Shown one piece after another: positions 15,081-25,604 of a DNA stretch of 26,442 bases. Within the stretch, counting starts at the first letter, position 1, and each line of letters starts with the position of its first letter. The stretch covers positions 1 to 26,442 of the forward strand of contig NZ_QSEK01000036.1 in NCBI RefSeq assembly GCF_003464165.1. The letters are read 5' to 3'. The notes under the pieces were generated by a model, which saw only the letters and a list, made by a program, of their open reading frames with translations, was not told where the DNA came from and did no database searches. The stretch comes from Eubacterium sp. AM49-13BH (GTDB taxonomy: Bacteria; Bacillota; Clostridia; Lachnospirales; Lachnospiraceae). The position numbers and the translations under genes are program-made.

Positions 15081-18000
15081 ATGTCACTACAATTAATTCT
15101 AGGCAGTTCTGGTGCGGGAAAATCACACCATCTGTATACACATATAATTGATGAGTCAATGAAGAATCCTGACAGGAATTATATAGTTGTTGTGCCAGAG
15201 CAGTACACTATAACAATTCAGAAAAGACTGGTGTCCATGCACCCAAGAAAGGGAATCCTTAATATAGATGTTGTGAGTTTTGAAAGACTTGCATATAAAG
15301 TATTTGAGGAAGTGGGCGAGGACAATCTTGAAGTTCTTGATGACACAGGAAAGAATCTGATTATTAAAAGAGTTTTGGAGCAGAACAAGGACAGATTAAA
15401 ATATTTTGGAAGTAATCTGTCTAATACAGGATTTGTGTCAGAGATTAAGTCTGTTATATCGGAGATGCTTCAGTATGATATCAAGCCGGATGTTATGCAG
15501 GATGCGGCAGGTGCAGCATACAGTGATTCAGAGGGAAGTGCAGCACTTCAGTATAAGCTTGATGATATCGTACTTGTATACAATGCGTTTGCCGAGTACA
15601 TAGACAAAAACTATATAACTAAAGAAGAAATATTGGATAAATTATGCAGTAAGGTTGCAGAGTCAGAGAGAATAAAGAATTGCGAGATAGCATTTGACGG
15701 ATTCACAGGTTTTACTCCGGTTCAGTATAATTTACTGACAATTCTTTTATCAATGTGTCCGAAGATATATGTTTCTCTGACAATTGATGCATCAGAGCGT
15801 GAAAATTCAGTAAGAGGCAGGGAAGAACTCTTTTTCATGAGTAAGGACTGTGTATCAAAGCTTTATAAGATATGTGATGAAGGACATGTAAAGATTCTTG
15901 AACCTGTGTATATTGCGGATAGGGAGATTCCGGGAAAGAATATAACTGTGAACATCAATTCAAGGTTTAAGAATTCAATAGAATTGGATTTTCTTGAACA
16001 GAACCTTTTTAGAAACAATGCGGGAAGATTTAACCAGAAGACTGACAATATCGTTATATATGAGGGAGCTGTTGCCAGGGAAGAATTAACATTTGCAGCA
16101 GGAGAAATAATAAGACTTACAAGACTATGTGGATACAGATATAATGAGATTGCGGTAGTTACTGCGGACATGGACGGCTACGGAAAGCTGGCGGCTAATA
16201 TATTAAAGCAGAATGATATACCGTATTTCCTTGATTACAAACGCCATGTGACTGACAATCCATTCATTGCGGCAATTAACGGCGCACTTGGAATAATTGA
16301 TAATAATTACAGCTATGACAGCATTTTAGGATTCCTTAGAACCGGAATGAGCGGAATGGAGCGCGAAGATATTGATCTGTTAGACAATTACTGTGTTGCG
16401 GTTGGAATCAGAGGCAGGGGAAAGTGGCATGAACCGTGGATAAGAAAGTTCAGGGGAACGGTCAATAATACTGACCTGGAGAAGCTTAATTCACTAAGAA
16501 CAATGATAACGGATATGTTGGACCCATTGGAAGAAGTGCTAAAGTCAAAGGAATCAAATGTTGCTGATATGGTAAAGGCACTTTATGAGTTTCTTGTGCG
16601 TGAAAATATGGAGCATAAGGTAAGTGCGCTTAATGACAGCGAGTACACTGGTGATGAATATGCGCAGTTATATAAGAAAGTTATAGAAGTATTAGATAAA
16701 ATGTATGCTCTTCTTGGAAGCGAGAAGGTTGGTATTAAAGAATTTAATAAAATACTTGCGTCAGGATTTCAGGAGATTAAGATAGGACTTATTCCGCAGA
16801 CCAATGACGGTGTTGTTATAGGTGATATAGAAAGAACCCGTCTTGACAATATCAAGGTCATGTTCTTTGTCGGAATCAATGACGGCAACGTCCCTAAGAA
16901 AGCTGATTCAAGAAGCATTCTGTCAGAAAGCGACAGGGAATATCTTGAGGATAAGGGGATTGTTATGTCCGCTTCCGTAAGAGAGAAAGCATTTACACAG
17001 AGATTCTATCTGTATCTTATTATGACGAAGAGTGCGGAAAAGCTGTACATGTCATATGCTGTGAAAAACAGTGAGGGTGCAGCACTTATGCCATCTTACA
17101 TTATAAGAAGCATGAGAAAAATGTTTCCACAGTGCCTTAAGTTATCTTACAAAGACACAGCACAGCAGAATTCTTATGTAACAATACCACATGCGGCTTA
17201 CAGCTATGAACAGACTGAAACTGCTGCAAATGTAGATGAGGATATTATTGATTCACTTACGGGCGGAAGGCTTGTCGGAAGCGTAACTTCTTTTGAGAAT
17301 TTTGCAGAGTGTCCATTGAGATATTACCTGAGGTATGGAGTTGATTTAAAGGAACGGGAAGAATTCACATTTTCACCAGTAAACTTCGGCGTCGTATTGC
17401 ATGCGGTTATCCGTGAGGTGTGCGATGAAATCAAGAAAAACGGTGAGTCGTACTATCTGATATCAGAGGAGAAGCGCCGCGAGATGGTAAAAAGAAGTGT
17501 TTCTGCAATTACTGACATATACCAGAACAGTATCCTTAAGGATTCAAGCCGTAATTCATTCATGATTAAGCGAATGGAAGACCTTGCAGACCGTACTATA
17601 TGGGCAATGGGTGAGCAGTTAAAATGTGGTGATTTCGTGCCATTTGTATTCGAGCATAAGTTTAATATGGAAGTCGGAGACGGAGACAGAAAGCAGCTTA
17701 TGAGCGGAACAATTGACCGCGTGGACATATGTGAGAACGACACAGATGTGTATGTCAGGATTATTGATTACAAGACTGGAAAGAAGGATTTCAACATAGT
17801 AAAGACCTACTACGGAATTGATATCCAGCTTATGGTCTACATGGAAGCGGCGATGAAGCTTGTGGCAAAGATGCGTCCGGGTAAAAATGTGCTTCCTGCC
17901 GGAGTATTCTACTATAACATAAGCGACCCGATTGTATCTGCAACTAATGAGAGTGCGGAAGAGATAGAGGATAAGATTAAGGGTGAACTGCGTCTTAAAG

Positions 18001-18410
18001 GAATGGTCAATTCTGATAAGGATATTGCCGAGAAAATGGACAATACCGGGGGTACATCACTTAATATTCCAGTGAGCAGAAAGGCTGACGGCGGATTTGA
18101 TTCAAGAAGAAGCAAGGTGATGAATACAGAACAGTTTAACATGCTTGGAAGATTCGTTGATGTAAGGGCGGTTGATACCGCGGATAGAATTGCAGGTGGT
18201 GATATCAGGAGAAGTCCTTATAAAGACGGACAGTTTTCAAGCTGTGACAGATGTCCTTATGGGGCAGTGTGCGGATTTTCAGTGGATTTGCCAGGCTGCA
18301 ATTACAGAAAATTAAAGAAATTCGATGATGAAGTATTATGGAATAATATAAAGGAAGGGGTTGATGAGAATGGAAAGAAAATGGACGCCGGCGCAGAAGA
18401 ACGCGATTGA
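15081..18410 (+). CDS. addB: ATP-dependent helicase/deoxyribonuclease subunit B
   Basis: Subunit of the AddAB enzyme, the Firmicute counterpart of RecBCD, which resects DNA ends for recombination. The 1109-residue protein has the Walker A GSSGAGKS at 8-15 and a RecB-like C-terminal nuclease with D879 (TIDRVD), D896 and K898 (IDYKTGK). The four cysteines of the iron-sulfur cluster are present: C744 in FAECPLRYY and C1055, C1058 and C1064 in CDRCPYGAVC, with standard spacing. Length is close to AddB of other clostridia. The frame has no lesion. Its last 40 or so bases overlap the start of addA, so both subunits would be made together, but addA itself is broken here. Confidence 0.95.
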   Translation: MSLQLILGSSGAGKSHHLYTHIIDESMKNPDRNYIVVVPEQYTITIQKRLVSMHPRKGILNIDVVSFERLAYKVFEEVGEDNLEVLDDTGKNLIIKRVLEQNKDRLKYFGSNLSNTGFVSEIKSVISEMLQYDIKPDVMQDAAGAAYSDSEGSAALQYKLDDIVLVYNAFAEYIDKNYITKEEILDKLCSKVAESERIKNCEIAFDGFTGFTPVQYNLLTILLSMCPKIYVSLTIDASERENSVRGREELFFMSKDCVSKLYKICDEGHVKILEPVYIADREIPGKNITVNINSRFKNSIELDFLEQNLFRNNAGRFNQKTDNIVIYEGAVAREELTFAAGEIIRLTRLCGYRYNEIAVVTADMDGYGKLAANILKQNDIPYFLDYKRHVTDNPFIAAINGALGIIDNNYSYDSILGFLRTGMSGMEREDIDLLDNYCVAVGIRGRGKWHEPWIRKFRGTVNNTDLEKLNSLRTMITDMLDPLEEVLKSKESNVADMVKALYEFLVRENMEHKVSALNDSEYTGDEYAQLYKKVIEVLDKMYALLGSEKVGIKEFNKILASGFQEIKIGLIPQTNDGVVIGDIERTRLDNIKVMFFVGINDGNVPKKADSRSILSESDREYLEDKGIVMSASVREKAFTQRFYLYLIMTKSAEKLYMSYAVKNSEGAALMPSYIIRSMRKMFPQCLKLSYKDTAQQNSYVTIPHAAYSYEQTETAANVDEDIIDSLTGGRLVGSVTSFENFAECPLRYYLRYGVDLKEREEFTFSPVNFGVVLHAVIREVCDEIKKNGESYYLISEEKRREMVKRSVSAITDIYQNSILKDSSRNSFMIKRMEDLADRTIWAMGEQLKCGDFVPFVFEHKFNMEVGDGDRKQLMSGTIDRVDICENDTDVYVRIIDYKTGKKDFNIVKTYYGIDIQLMVYMEAAMKLVAKMRPGKNVLPAGVFYYNISDPIVSATNESAEEIEDKIKGELRLKGMVNSDKDIAEKMDNTGGTSLNIPVSRKADGGFDSRRSKVMNTEQFNMLGRFVDVRAVDTADRIAGGDIRRSPYKDGQFSSCDRCPYGAVCGFSVDLPGCNYRKLKKFDDEVLWNNIKEGVDENGKKMDAGAEERD

Positions 18411-21400
18411 TACAAGAGACTGTAATGTGCTGGTTTCGGCGGCTGCCGGTTCAGGAAAGACTGCTGTTCTGGTAGAGCGAATTATTTCCATGATTACAGA
18501 CCCTGACAAGAATATAGATATAGACAGGCTGGTTGTTGTTACATTTACAAAGGCGGCAGCAGCCCAGATGAAAGACAAGATAAGAAAAGCACTTGATTCA
18601 ATGCTTGACGAGAATCCGGGGGATGTGAACCTTTTAAGACAGATAACACTGCTTAACAATGCACAGATAACGACAATAGACAGTTTCTGTCTATGGATAA
18701 TCAGAAATCATTTTCCAGAGGTTAATCTGGACCCGGGGTTCAGGATAATGGACGAGGGTGAGAAGAAGCTTATTGAAAATGATGTGTTAGAAGATGTGCT
18801 TGAGGAATTCTATGCCGAAGCAGATGAAGAATTCTTTAATCTTGTTGATGCATTTGGCATGGGACGGGACGATTCAGGGCTTGTGAGCATTATAGATAAA
18901 ATATACCGTTTTTCAAGAAGCAATCCGTGGATTGATGAGTGGTTTGACGAGTGCATGTTAGTTTATGATGATGAGACTTACGATAATCCTGCAATTAAGG
19001 AGCTGTATGATTCAATTAAAAATGCACTTTTCGATTACCGTGATAAATACAACAGATTAGTAGATATCTGTTCTGAGCCGGCAGGACCTGCAGCATATAC
19101 AAGTGCTTTGCAGTCTGACCTGCTTGGAATTAATGAGATGATTAATTCACAGGATTTTGGAGAGCTTGGCAGAAAGATAAGAACATTTTCATTTGAAGCA
19201 CTGTCAAGAAAGAAGGATGCAGGAGCAGACCCGGATATTAAGGAATATGTCAAGGGGCAGCGAAAGCTGTTTAAAGATTATATAGGACGGCTTAATGACA
19301 AGATATTCTTAAAAGACGATGATGGAATATTTGAAGACATGCAGGGAGCAGGTATTCAGATACGGACTCTTCTTAAAGTGGCAAAGGTGTATGCAAAGCG
19401 TGTTTCGGAGGTGAAGCGGGAGAAGGGTATAATTGATTTTAACGATATGGAACATCTTGCACTTTCAATACTTGTAAAGAAAGAAGACGGAAAGCTTGTG
19501 TACACAGAGACTGCTGACAAGCTTGCAAACAGATTTGAAGAAATACTAATAGACGAGTATCAGGATTCCAACCAGCTGCAGGAGGTTATTCTTAATGCGG
19601 TGTCAAAGACGAGACTGTCAGGTGTGAATAATAATATATACATGGTTGGAGATGTAAAGCAGAGCATATACAAGTTCCGTCTTGCCTGCCCGGAGCTTTT
19701 CATAGAGAAGTACGATACATACGGCGAGACTGGCGATAATGTAAGAATTGAATTACAGAAGAATTTCCGAAGCCGGGAAAATGTGCTTGAGTGTGCCAAT
19801 GATGTGTTCAGTCATATCATGAATAAGAATTTTTCAGGAATCGGGTATGACGAATCGGTAAGGCTTAATGCAGGATTTCCATATCCTGAATATAGTGACA
19901 GTAATTACGGTGATGAAGCCAACAAGAGTACAGACGTTATTCTTATATCTTCAGAGAATGAAGAAGAAGCTACGACAAGAGAGCTTGAGGCAGACAGGCT
20001 TGCAAAGCTGATTGAGGGAATAGTTTCTTCTGGCGTAAATGTGTATGATGCAGATGAGAATATATACAGACCGGCAGAATACAGGGATATTGTAATTCTT
20101 ACAAGGTCAGTTACAGGTTGGGCAGATACATTTTCAGATGCCTGATGGACAGGGGGATACCGGCGTATACAGATTCGTCAACAGGATATTTCAGCGTGCG
20201 TGAGATACAGGTAATCTTAAGCATGCTTACAATAGTAGATAATCCGGTTCAAGAGATAAGCCTTGCGGCGGCGATGATGTCTTATTTTGGAGGATTTACG
20301 GCAGCAGAGCTTGGAATGGTGAGAAAGCTTGGCAGAGAGTATGTGGATAAGAATGTGCATAATAATCTGTATGAACATTTGAAAGCAGTTGCAGTGCTTG
20401 CCGGAGCAGATAAGATACAGGAGACGGATGTTAAGCAGCTGTCCGGCAAATGTGCATTATTTCTTGCAAAGCTCACAGAATACCGAGACAAGAGCAGTGT
20501 TGAGTCACTATATGATCTGTGCTGGGAGATGATATATGATTCAGGCTACTACGATTATGTGGGAACAATGCCTGCCGGAACGCAGAGACAGGCTAACTTA
20601 AATGTCCTGCTGGAAAGAGCAGCGGGATATGGAAAGTCAAGTTATTCTGGTCTGTTTAATTTCTTAAGATATATTGAAAGACTTAAGAAGTTTGACGAAG
20701 ATTTTGCAGAGGGGGCTGCCAGTCTTGATAATGAGAATCTTGTAAGAATTATGAGTATCCATAAGAGTAAAGGTCTTGAATTTCCTATTGTAATACTTGC
20801 TGGGGCGCATAAGAACATTAACTTTATGGATGCAACAGCACCGGTGCTTGTAGACCAGAACTTAGGAATTGCAGTTGATTATGTTGACCTTAAAAGAAGA
20901 ACCAAGACACCTACCATAATAAAAGGTGCCATGGCAAGAAGAATTGTAAGGGAGTCGATAGCTGAGGAAGAGAGACTTCTCTATGTTGCAATGACAAGAG
21001 CAAGGGAAAAACTGATAATCACTGGAGTTGTAAAAGATGCAGACAAGACACTTGATAAATACAGGGGAAGTGCAAAGCAGCTTGAAGCAGATGGAATGTT
21101 GTCTTTCGCAGACAGTGAGAATATAAAGAACTATCTTGATATGATAATGCCGGTGTGCCTTATGGATTCAGATAAATTGAAAGGCAGCTTTAAAGTTATG
21201 GTTGATGCCGGAGAGGATTCCTTGGCTGATGCGGATGAATCCGGGGAGATGGCTGGTGAAGCGAATGCTGTTAGAATTGGGGAACTGGCTGATGAAATTA
21301 TGGAAGCTGTGTCTTATCCTTTATTAGATGAGCTTCCGGAGTATGTTCCTGATGATAACGCAGCCAGAAGGATGAAGCTGACGGTTTCGCAGCTTAAGGC

Positions 21401-22053
21401 TATGCAGGCGATGATGATTCAGAGGAAAATGCTTACATGGATGAATCTGTGAAGACAGCACTTAAAAAGGAAGCAGACGATGAGCAGACAGACAGTGAAG
21501 CAATGGTTGAACTGTCAAATTCAATAATTCCTAAATTTATAAGCGGCAAGGAAGTAAAGCTTGCAGCTAATGAACGAGGCAGCGCATATCACAGGGTTAT
21601 GGAATGTCTTGATTATTCAGTGAGCGTGAACCTCGAAGGCGTTAAATCCGATATTGAGAGGATGTTAGAAACCTGCAAGATGAATGAATTACAGGTGAAA
21701 AGTGTCAATCCATGGGATATATATACATTTGTACAATCAGATATAGGCAGGAGAGTTGCAAATGCGGTGAACTGTGGCAGTGTCAGAAGAGAACAGCCTT
21801 TTGTATTTGAGTACGAGGACAGCTTATACAGGGCATAATTGACTTGTATTTTGAAGAGGACGGAGAACTTGTGATTGTTGATTATAAGACCGACCGGGTT
21901 AATAAAAGTGCTGAGGGAGCACAGAAACTTGTGAAAAGGTATGCAGTCCAGCTTAATTATTATGCCAAAGCTTTAGCACAATTGACGGGGAAATGTGTCA
22001 AAGAGAAGATAATATATTCATTTGCTTTAGCAAAAGGGATAATAATTGACTGA
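18370..22053 (+). pseudogene. addA: ATP-dependent helicase/nuclease subunit A, broken by three frameshifts
   Basis: AddA is the helicase and second nuclease of AddAB. All parts exist in order but in four frames: 18370-20145 (Walker A in SAAAGSGKTAV, Walker B in IDEYQDSNQ, then GDVKQSIYKFR and KNFRSR), 20118-21452 (SIHKSKGLEFP and LLYVAMTRAREK), 21398-21838 (GSAYHRVMECLDY) and up to 22053 (GIIDLYFEEDGE, VDYKTDRV, QLNYYAKAL). Each shift equals loss of one base: near 20141 (CC for CCC restores SDALMDRGIP), near 21396-21399 (AA or GG), and near 21817 (GG for GGG restores EGQLIQGIID). No in-frame stop lies within the segments. Repaired, the protein would have about 1228 residues, the normal length. 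ATG 18364 is an alternative start. It is either a young pseudogene or a victim of base-run sequencing errors. Confidence 0.85.
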
Positions 22054-22078
22054 TTTTACGAAAATTTAATATGAACTC

Positions 22079-22147
22079 TTGTTTTTATTGTGCATAAGTG
22101 GTAATATGGGTTTGTTTTTGGGATACATGGTATCCAAAATGTACAAT
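22079..22147 (+). promoter_or_regulatory. Control region of the second pectate lyase with palindromic operator
   Basis: Two promoters are possible: TTGTTT (22079-22084) with TAATAT (22102-22107) at 17 bases, or TTGGGA (22118-22123) with TACAAT (22142-22147) at 18 bases. A palindrome at 22117-22139, core GGATAC-ATG-GTATCC, with nine of ten pairs matching per side, lies downstream of the first and over the -35 and spacer of the second, as expected for a repressor site. Confidence 0.55.
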
Positions 22148-22175
22148 TAATTATTGCAAAAAAAGGAGAAGAGCT

Positions 22176-25100
22176 ATGAAAAACAGATTAAAAAAGTTTT
22201 TAAGTGTGGCACTGGTTGCAGTTATGACATTAGCATCAGTCGTAATTACTGATATTCAGCCAGTTCATGCAGCTTCTGGCGCAATAACAGAAGCAAACGG
22301 CTGGTTTGAGACAGCATATGTTAAGTGGACTCCAGTATCAGGAGCAACTGGATATAACGTATATGTTAAGTCTGCCAGCGCATCAGATGCAGCATATGTT
22401 CAGTTAGATGATGAACTTATAAGAAAGTATCCATCATACATGAGAGCAGATGCACTTGGATTAAGAGCAGGCGACTATGTTATGAAGGTTGTTCCTGTTG
22501 TAAATGGAAAAGAAGATAAAGCTGAAGCTATAGTTTCTAATACAATGACTGTATCTGCATATGACAGAAGTGGATTTACATTTTCAAGTAATTCACCAGC
22601 AAAGAACGGTGTTGGTGCATATAACAATGATGGTACATTAAAGTCAGGAGCATCTGTACTTTATGTGACAGAAGCTAATAAGAATACAGTTAAGATGAAG
22701 ATTGGCAACACTGAATATACAGGTGTATCAGCTATTACACAGGCAATTAAGACTAAGAATAACTGCCAGCCAGTTGCTATCCGTATTATCGGTCAGGTTA
22801 CATTAAGCGGACTTTCTTGCTCAGATATGAGATCAGCATATGCTATTGGCGTTAAAGGCGCAGCTAACGTAACATTTGAAGGTGTTGGTGATGATGCTAC
22901 ATTATATACAGCAGGTGTAGCTGCATTCCAGTCAAGCAGCATTGAAGTAAGAAATCTTGGCCTTATGAACTGGGGCGGTGGAAAAGATGGAGATGGTATA
23001 ACTCTTAAGCAGTCACTTGGTGTATGGGTACATAACAACGATATATTTTATGGTAATGCTGGTTCAGATGGTGACCAGGCTAAGGGCGATGGCTCTATGG
23101 ACTTAAAGGATAATTCACAGTATGTAACAATTTCTTACAATCATTTCTGGGATTCAGGAAAGATGTCACTTTGTGGTATGAAGTCAGAATCAGGTGAGAA
23201 CTGGATTACATATCACCATAACTGGTTTGATCATTCTGATTCAAGACATCCTCGTATCAGAACAATGTCAGTTCATGTATATAACAATTACTATGATGGT
23301 AATGCTAAATATGGTGTTGGTGCAGCTAAGGACAGTGAGGCATTTGTAGAAGCTAACTACTTTAGAAATTGTCCATATCCAATGCTCAGCTCAATGCAGG
23401 GCAGCGATGTTCTTACAGGCGGAATATTCTCAGGCGAGAATGGTGGTGTCATCAAGGCATACAATAACTACATGGAAGGTCAGAAGTCTGTTATATATGC
23501 TAATTCAGATGCTGGCACAACAAGTGCAAGTGCAACTGATTTCGATGCATACCTTGCAACATCAAGAAGTGAAACAGTTCCTTCTACATATTCAGCAAAA
23601 CAGGGTGGAAAGACATATTCTAATTTCGATACAAAGGTTGATTTAGGTGTTAAAGAATCAGCAATTGATAATCCTGCAGATGTTCCATCAATTGTAACAT
23701 CTGAGGCAGGTCGTCTTGCTGGAGGAGACTTCAAGTGGACATTTGATAACAGTGTTGATGATGCAAGCTATTCACTTAACACAGCATTAAAGACAGCACT
23801 TAACAACTACAAGACATCTCTTGTATCTGTAGGTGGTGGAAGCACATCAGGTGAATCACATACACATACATATGGTGAGTGGGTAATTGAAAAGGAAGCA
23901 ACAGAGACAGAGACAGGCCTTAAGAGCCGTACATGTTCAGTATGTGGAGATAAGCAGACAGAAGTTATTCCTAAGAAGGGTTCAACAGATACACCAGATG
24001 TACCAGCCCCATCAGAGGGAAGCTATGTACAGAACTTCACAGCAGATGGAAAGACAAGTAATTTCTATGCAATAACAGGTAATCTTGCAACTAATAAGGG
24101 CACAGTAACATATAATGGACTTACACTTACACAGTGTCTCAAGATAGAATCAGCAACAAATATTAAGTTTACTGCTACAGCAAAGGGTAAACTTACACTT
24201 GTATTTGCAGAAGCAAGTAAGTCTATAAAGGTAAATGGTACAAAGTATGCATCTGATTCAAATGGTATTGTATCAGTAGATGTTAACGCTGGAAGTGTAG
24301 AGATAACAAAGGGAGATACAATGAATCTCTTCTATATGGTATATACACCAGATGGAACAACAGAAGAGACACATACACATAACTATGTATCAAAAGTAAC
24401 AAAGGAAGCAACATGTACAGAGGCAGGAGTGCTTACATATACATGTACATCTACAACAGGAACATGTGACAAGAAGACATACACAGAAGCAATCCCAGCA
24501 ACTGGACATAAGTTCAGCACAGAGTGGACAATTGATGTAGCTCCAACAGATACAACACCAGGAAGCAAGAGTCATCATTGTACAGTATGTGATGCAAAGA
24601 CAGATGTAACAGAGATTCCAGCAACAGGAACAGAAGAAGAGCCATTAGCAATAAGTGTTACAATGGCAGAAACAGATAACGATATAACATTTACAGCTGA
24701 AGCTACAGGTGGAAAAGAAGAATATACATATAAGTTTATCGTGTATAACAGAACAACAAAGACATGGGGACTTATACAGAATTTCAGTAGTGATAATACA
24801 TGTACATGGACAAAGGGAAGCGCTGGAGACAGAGAGTTTTATGTAGATGTAAAAGATGCAGAAGGAAATATAGTAAGAAGTGAGATGCTCAATGTTAAGA
24901 TGAAAGCAATAGCTACACTTACAGGAGAGACATCAGTAGAAGCTGGAGGAAAGCTTACACTTAAAGCCCAGTCAAATGTTGGAGCAGGATGCACATATAA
25001 ATTTATAATCTTTAATCCAGCAACAAATCAGTGGTTTAAGTTACAGGATTTCAGCTCAAATGATACAATAACATGGACAGCAGGAAATGATGGAACAAGA

Positions 25101-25469
25101 ATATTCTATGTAGATGTAAAAGATGCATATGGAAATGTAACAAGAAGTGAAGCACTTAATGTTACAGTTGGAACAGGAAAAACAGATAAGCTTTCAGTAA
25201 AGACAACAGTAAGTGCTAACACAACAAAGGTTGGAGATAAGGTAACATTTACAGCAGAAGGAATTGGAGGAGAGTCAGGTTACACATATAAGATGGTTGT
25301 ATATAATAGAACAACAAAGACATGGGGACTTGTACAGAACTTCAATAGTAACAATACAATAACATGGACAGCAGGAACGGCAGGAGACAGAGAGTTTTAT
25401 ATAGACGTAAAGGATGCCGCTGGAAATGTAACAAGAAGTGCAATGATGAATGTTAAAACAACAAAGTAA
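22176..25469 (+). CDS. Secreted multidomain pectate lyase, PL1 type, second copy
   Basis: A secreted polygalacturonate lyase of 1097 residues. I start it at ATG 22176, which follows AAAGGAGAAGAGCT and gives a clear signal peptide (cut likely after VHA, residue 32); the frame is open from 22098 but that part is not signal-like. A fibronectin III-like domain (about 36-125) precedes the PL1 helix (about 150-450), with D305 and D309 in KGDGSMDLKD, K329, and R357 and R362 in RHPRIR. A half Cys repeat (562-600), the carbohydrate-binding-like sandwich (616-724), a full Cys/His repeat (736-818) and three Tyr-rich repeats (824-1094) follow. By hand count about 38 of the last 387 residues differ from the first lyase; the catalytic parts are far less alike. 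No wall anchor is seen. Confidence 0.9.
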   Translation: MKNRLKKFLSVALVAVMTLASVVITDIQPVHAASGAITEANGWFETAYVKWTPVSGATGYNVYVKSASASDAAYVQLDDELIRKYPSYMRADALGLRAGDYVMKVVPVVNGKEDKAEAIVSNTMTVSAYDRSGFTFSSNSPAKNGVGAYNNDGTLKSGASVLYVTEANKNTVKMKIGNTEYTGVSAITQAIKTKNNCQPVAIRIIGQVTLSGLSCSDMRSAYAIGVKGAANVTFEGVGDDATLYTAGVAAFQSSSIEVRNLGLMNWGGGKDGDGITLKQSLGVWVHNNDIFYGNAGSDGDQAKGDGSMDLKDNSQYVTISYNHFWDSGKMSLCGMKSESGENWITYHHNWFDHSDSRHPRIRTMSVHVYNNYYDGNAKYGVGAAKDSEAFVEANYFRNCPYPMLSSMQGSDVLTGGIFSGENGGVIKAYNNYMEGQKSVIYANSDAGTTSASATDFDAYLATSRSETVPSTYSAKQGGKTYSNFDTKVDLGVKESAIDNPADVPSIVTSEAGRLAGGDFKWTFDNSVDDASYSLNTALKTALNNYKTSLVSVGGGSTSGESHTHTYGEWVIEKEATETETGLKSRTCSVCGDKQTEVIPKKGSTDTPDVPAPSEGSYVQNFTADGKTSNFYAITGNLATNKGTVTYNGLTLTQCLKIESATNIKFTATAKGKLTLVFAEASKSIKVNGTKYASDSNGIVSVDVNAGSVEITKGDTMNLFYMVYTPDGTTEETHTHNYVSKVTKEATCTEAGVLTYTCTSTTGTCDKKTYTEAIPATGHKFSTEWTIDVAPTDTTPGSKSHHCTVCDAKTDVTEIPATGTEEEPLAISVTMAETDNDITFTAEATGGKEEYTYKFIVYNRTTKTWGLIQNFSSDNTCTWTKGSAGDREFYVDVKDAEGNIVRSEMLNVKMKAIATLTGETSVEAGGKLTLKAQSNVGAGCTYKFIIFNPATNQWFKLQDFSSNDTITWTAGNDGTRIFYVDVKDAYGNVTRSEALNVTVGTGKTDKLSVKTTVSANTTKVGDKVTFTAEGIGGESGYTYKMVVYNRTTKTWGLVQNFNSNNTITWTAGTAGDREFYIDVKDAAGNVTRSAMMNVKTTK

Positions 25470-25514
25470 TTAACTGTTATATGGAGCACACAGGGTTAAA
25501 CCTGTGTGCTTTTT
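24306..25514 (+). repeat. 3' copy B of the 1.2-kb direct repeat
   Basis: Partner of 13821-15029, same orientation and no net gaps. The last 140 or so bases, across the stop codon and terminator, are the same in both copies; after the final terminator T the flanks differ at once. Confidence 0.9.
25485..25514 (+). terminator. Rho-independent terminator of the second pectate lyase
   Basis: The ten-pair stem AGCACACAGG (25485-25494) with CCTGTGTGCT (25501-25510), a six-base loop and a T run, identical to the terminator at 15000-15029. Confidence 0.93.
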
Positions 25515-25537
25515 CGATTATATTAGCGATATAATTG

Positions 25538-25566
25538 TTGATAATAATTAGAATTGTGTATATAAT
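25538..25566 (+). promoter_or_regulatory. Strong promoter of the glycosyltransferase gene
   Basis: TTGATA at 25538-25543 and a perfect TATAAT at 25561-25566 with a 17-base spacer. The leader is about 33 bases and carries GAGGGGA as ribosome site. Confidence 0.75.
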
Positions 25567-25604
25567 ATACTTTTAGATTAATAAAAAATGAGAGGGGAAT
25601 TATT

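Noticed and set aside
18370..22053. Programmed frameshifting in addA
   Set aside because: Three shifts in one gene without slippery heptamers or stimulatory structures are not credible; loss of a base in short runs explains each one.
22098..22175. N-terminal extension of the second lyase from 22098
   Set aside because: The 26 extra residues overlap the operator and promoter region, and the start at 22176 has a perfect ribosome site and a signal peptide.
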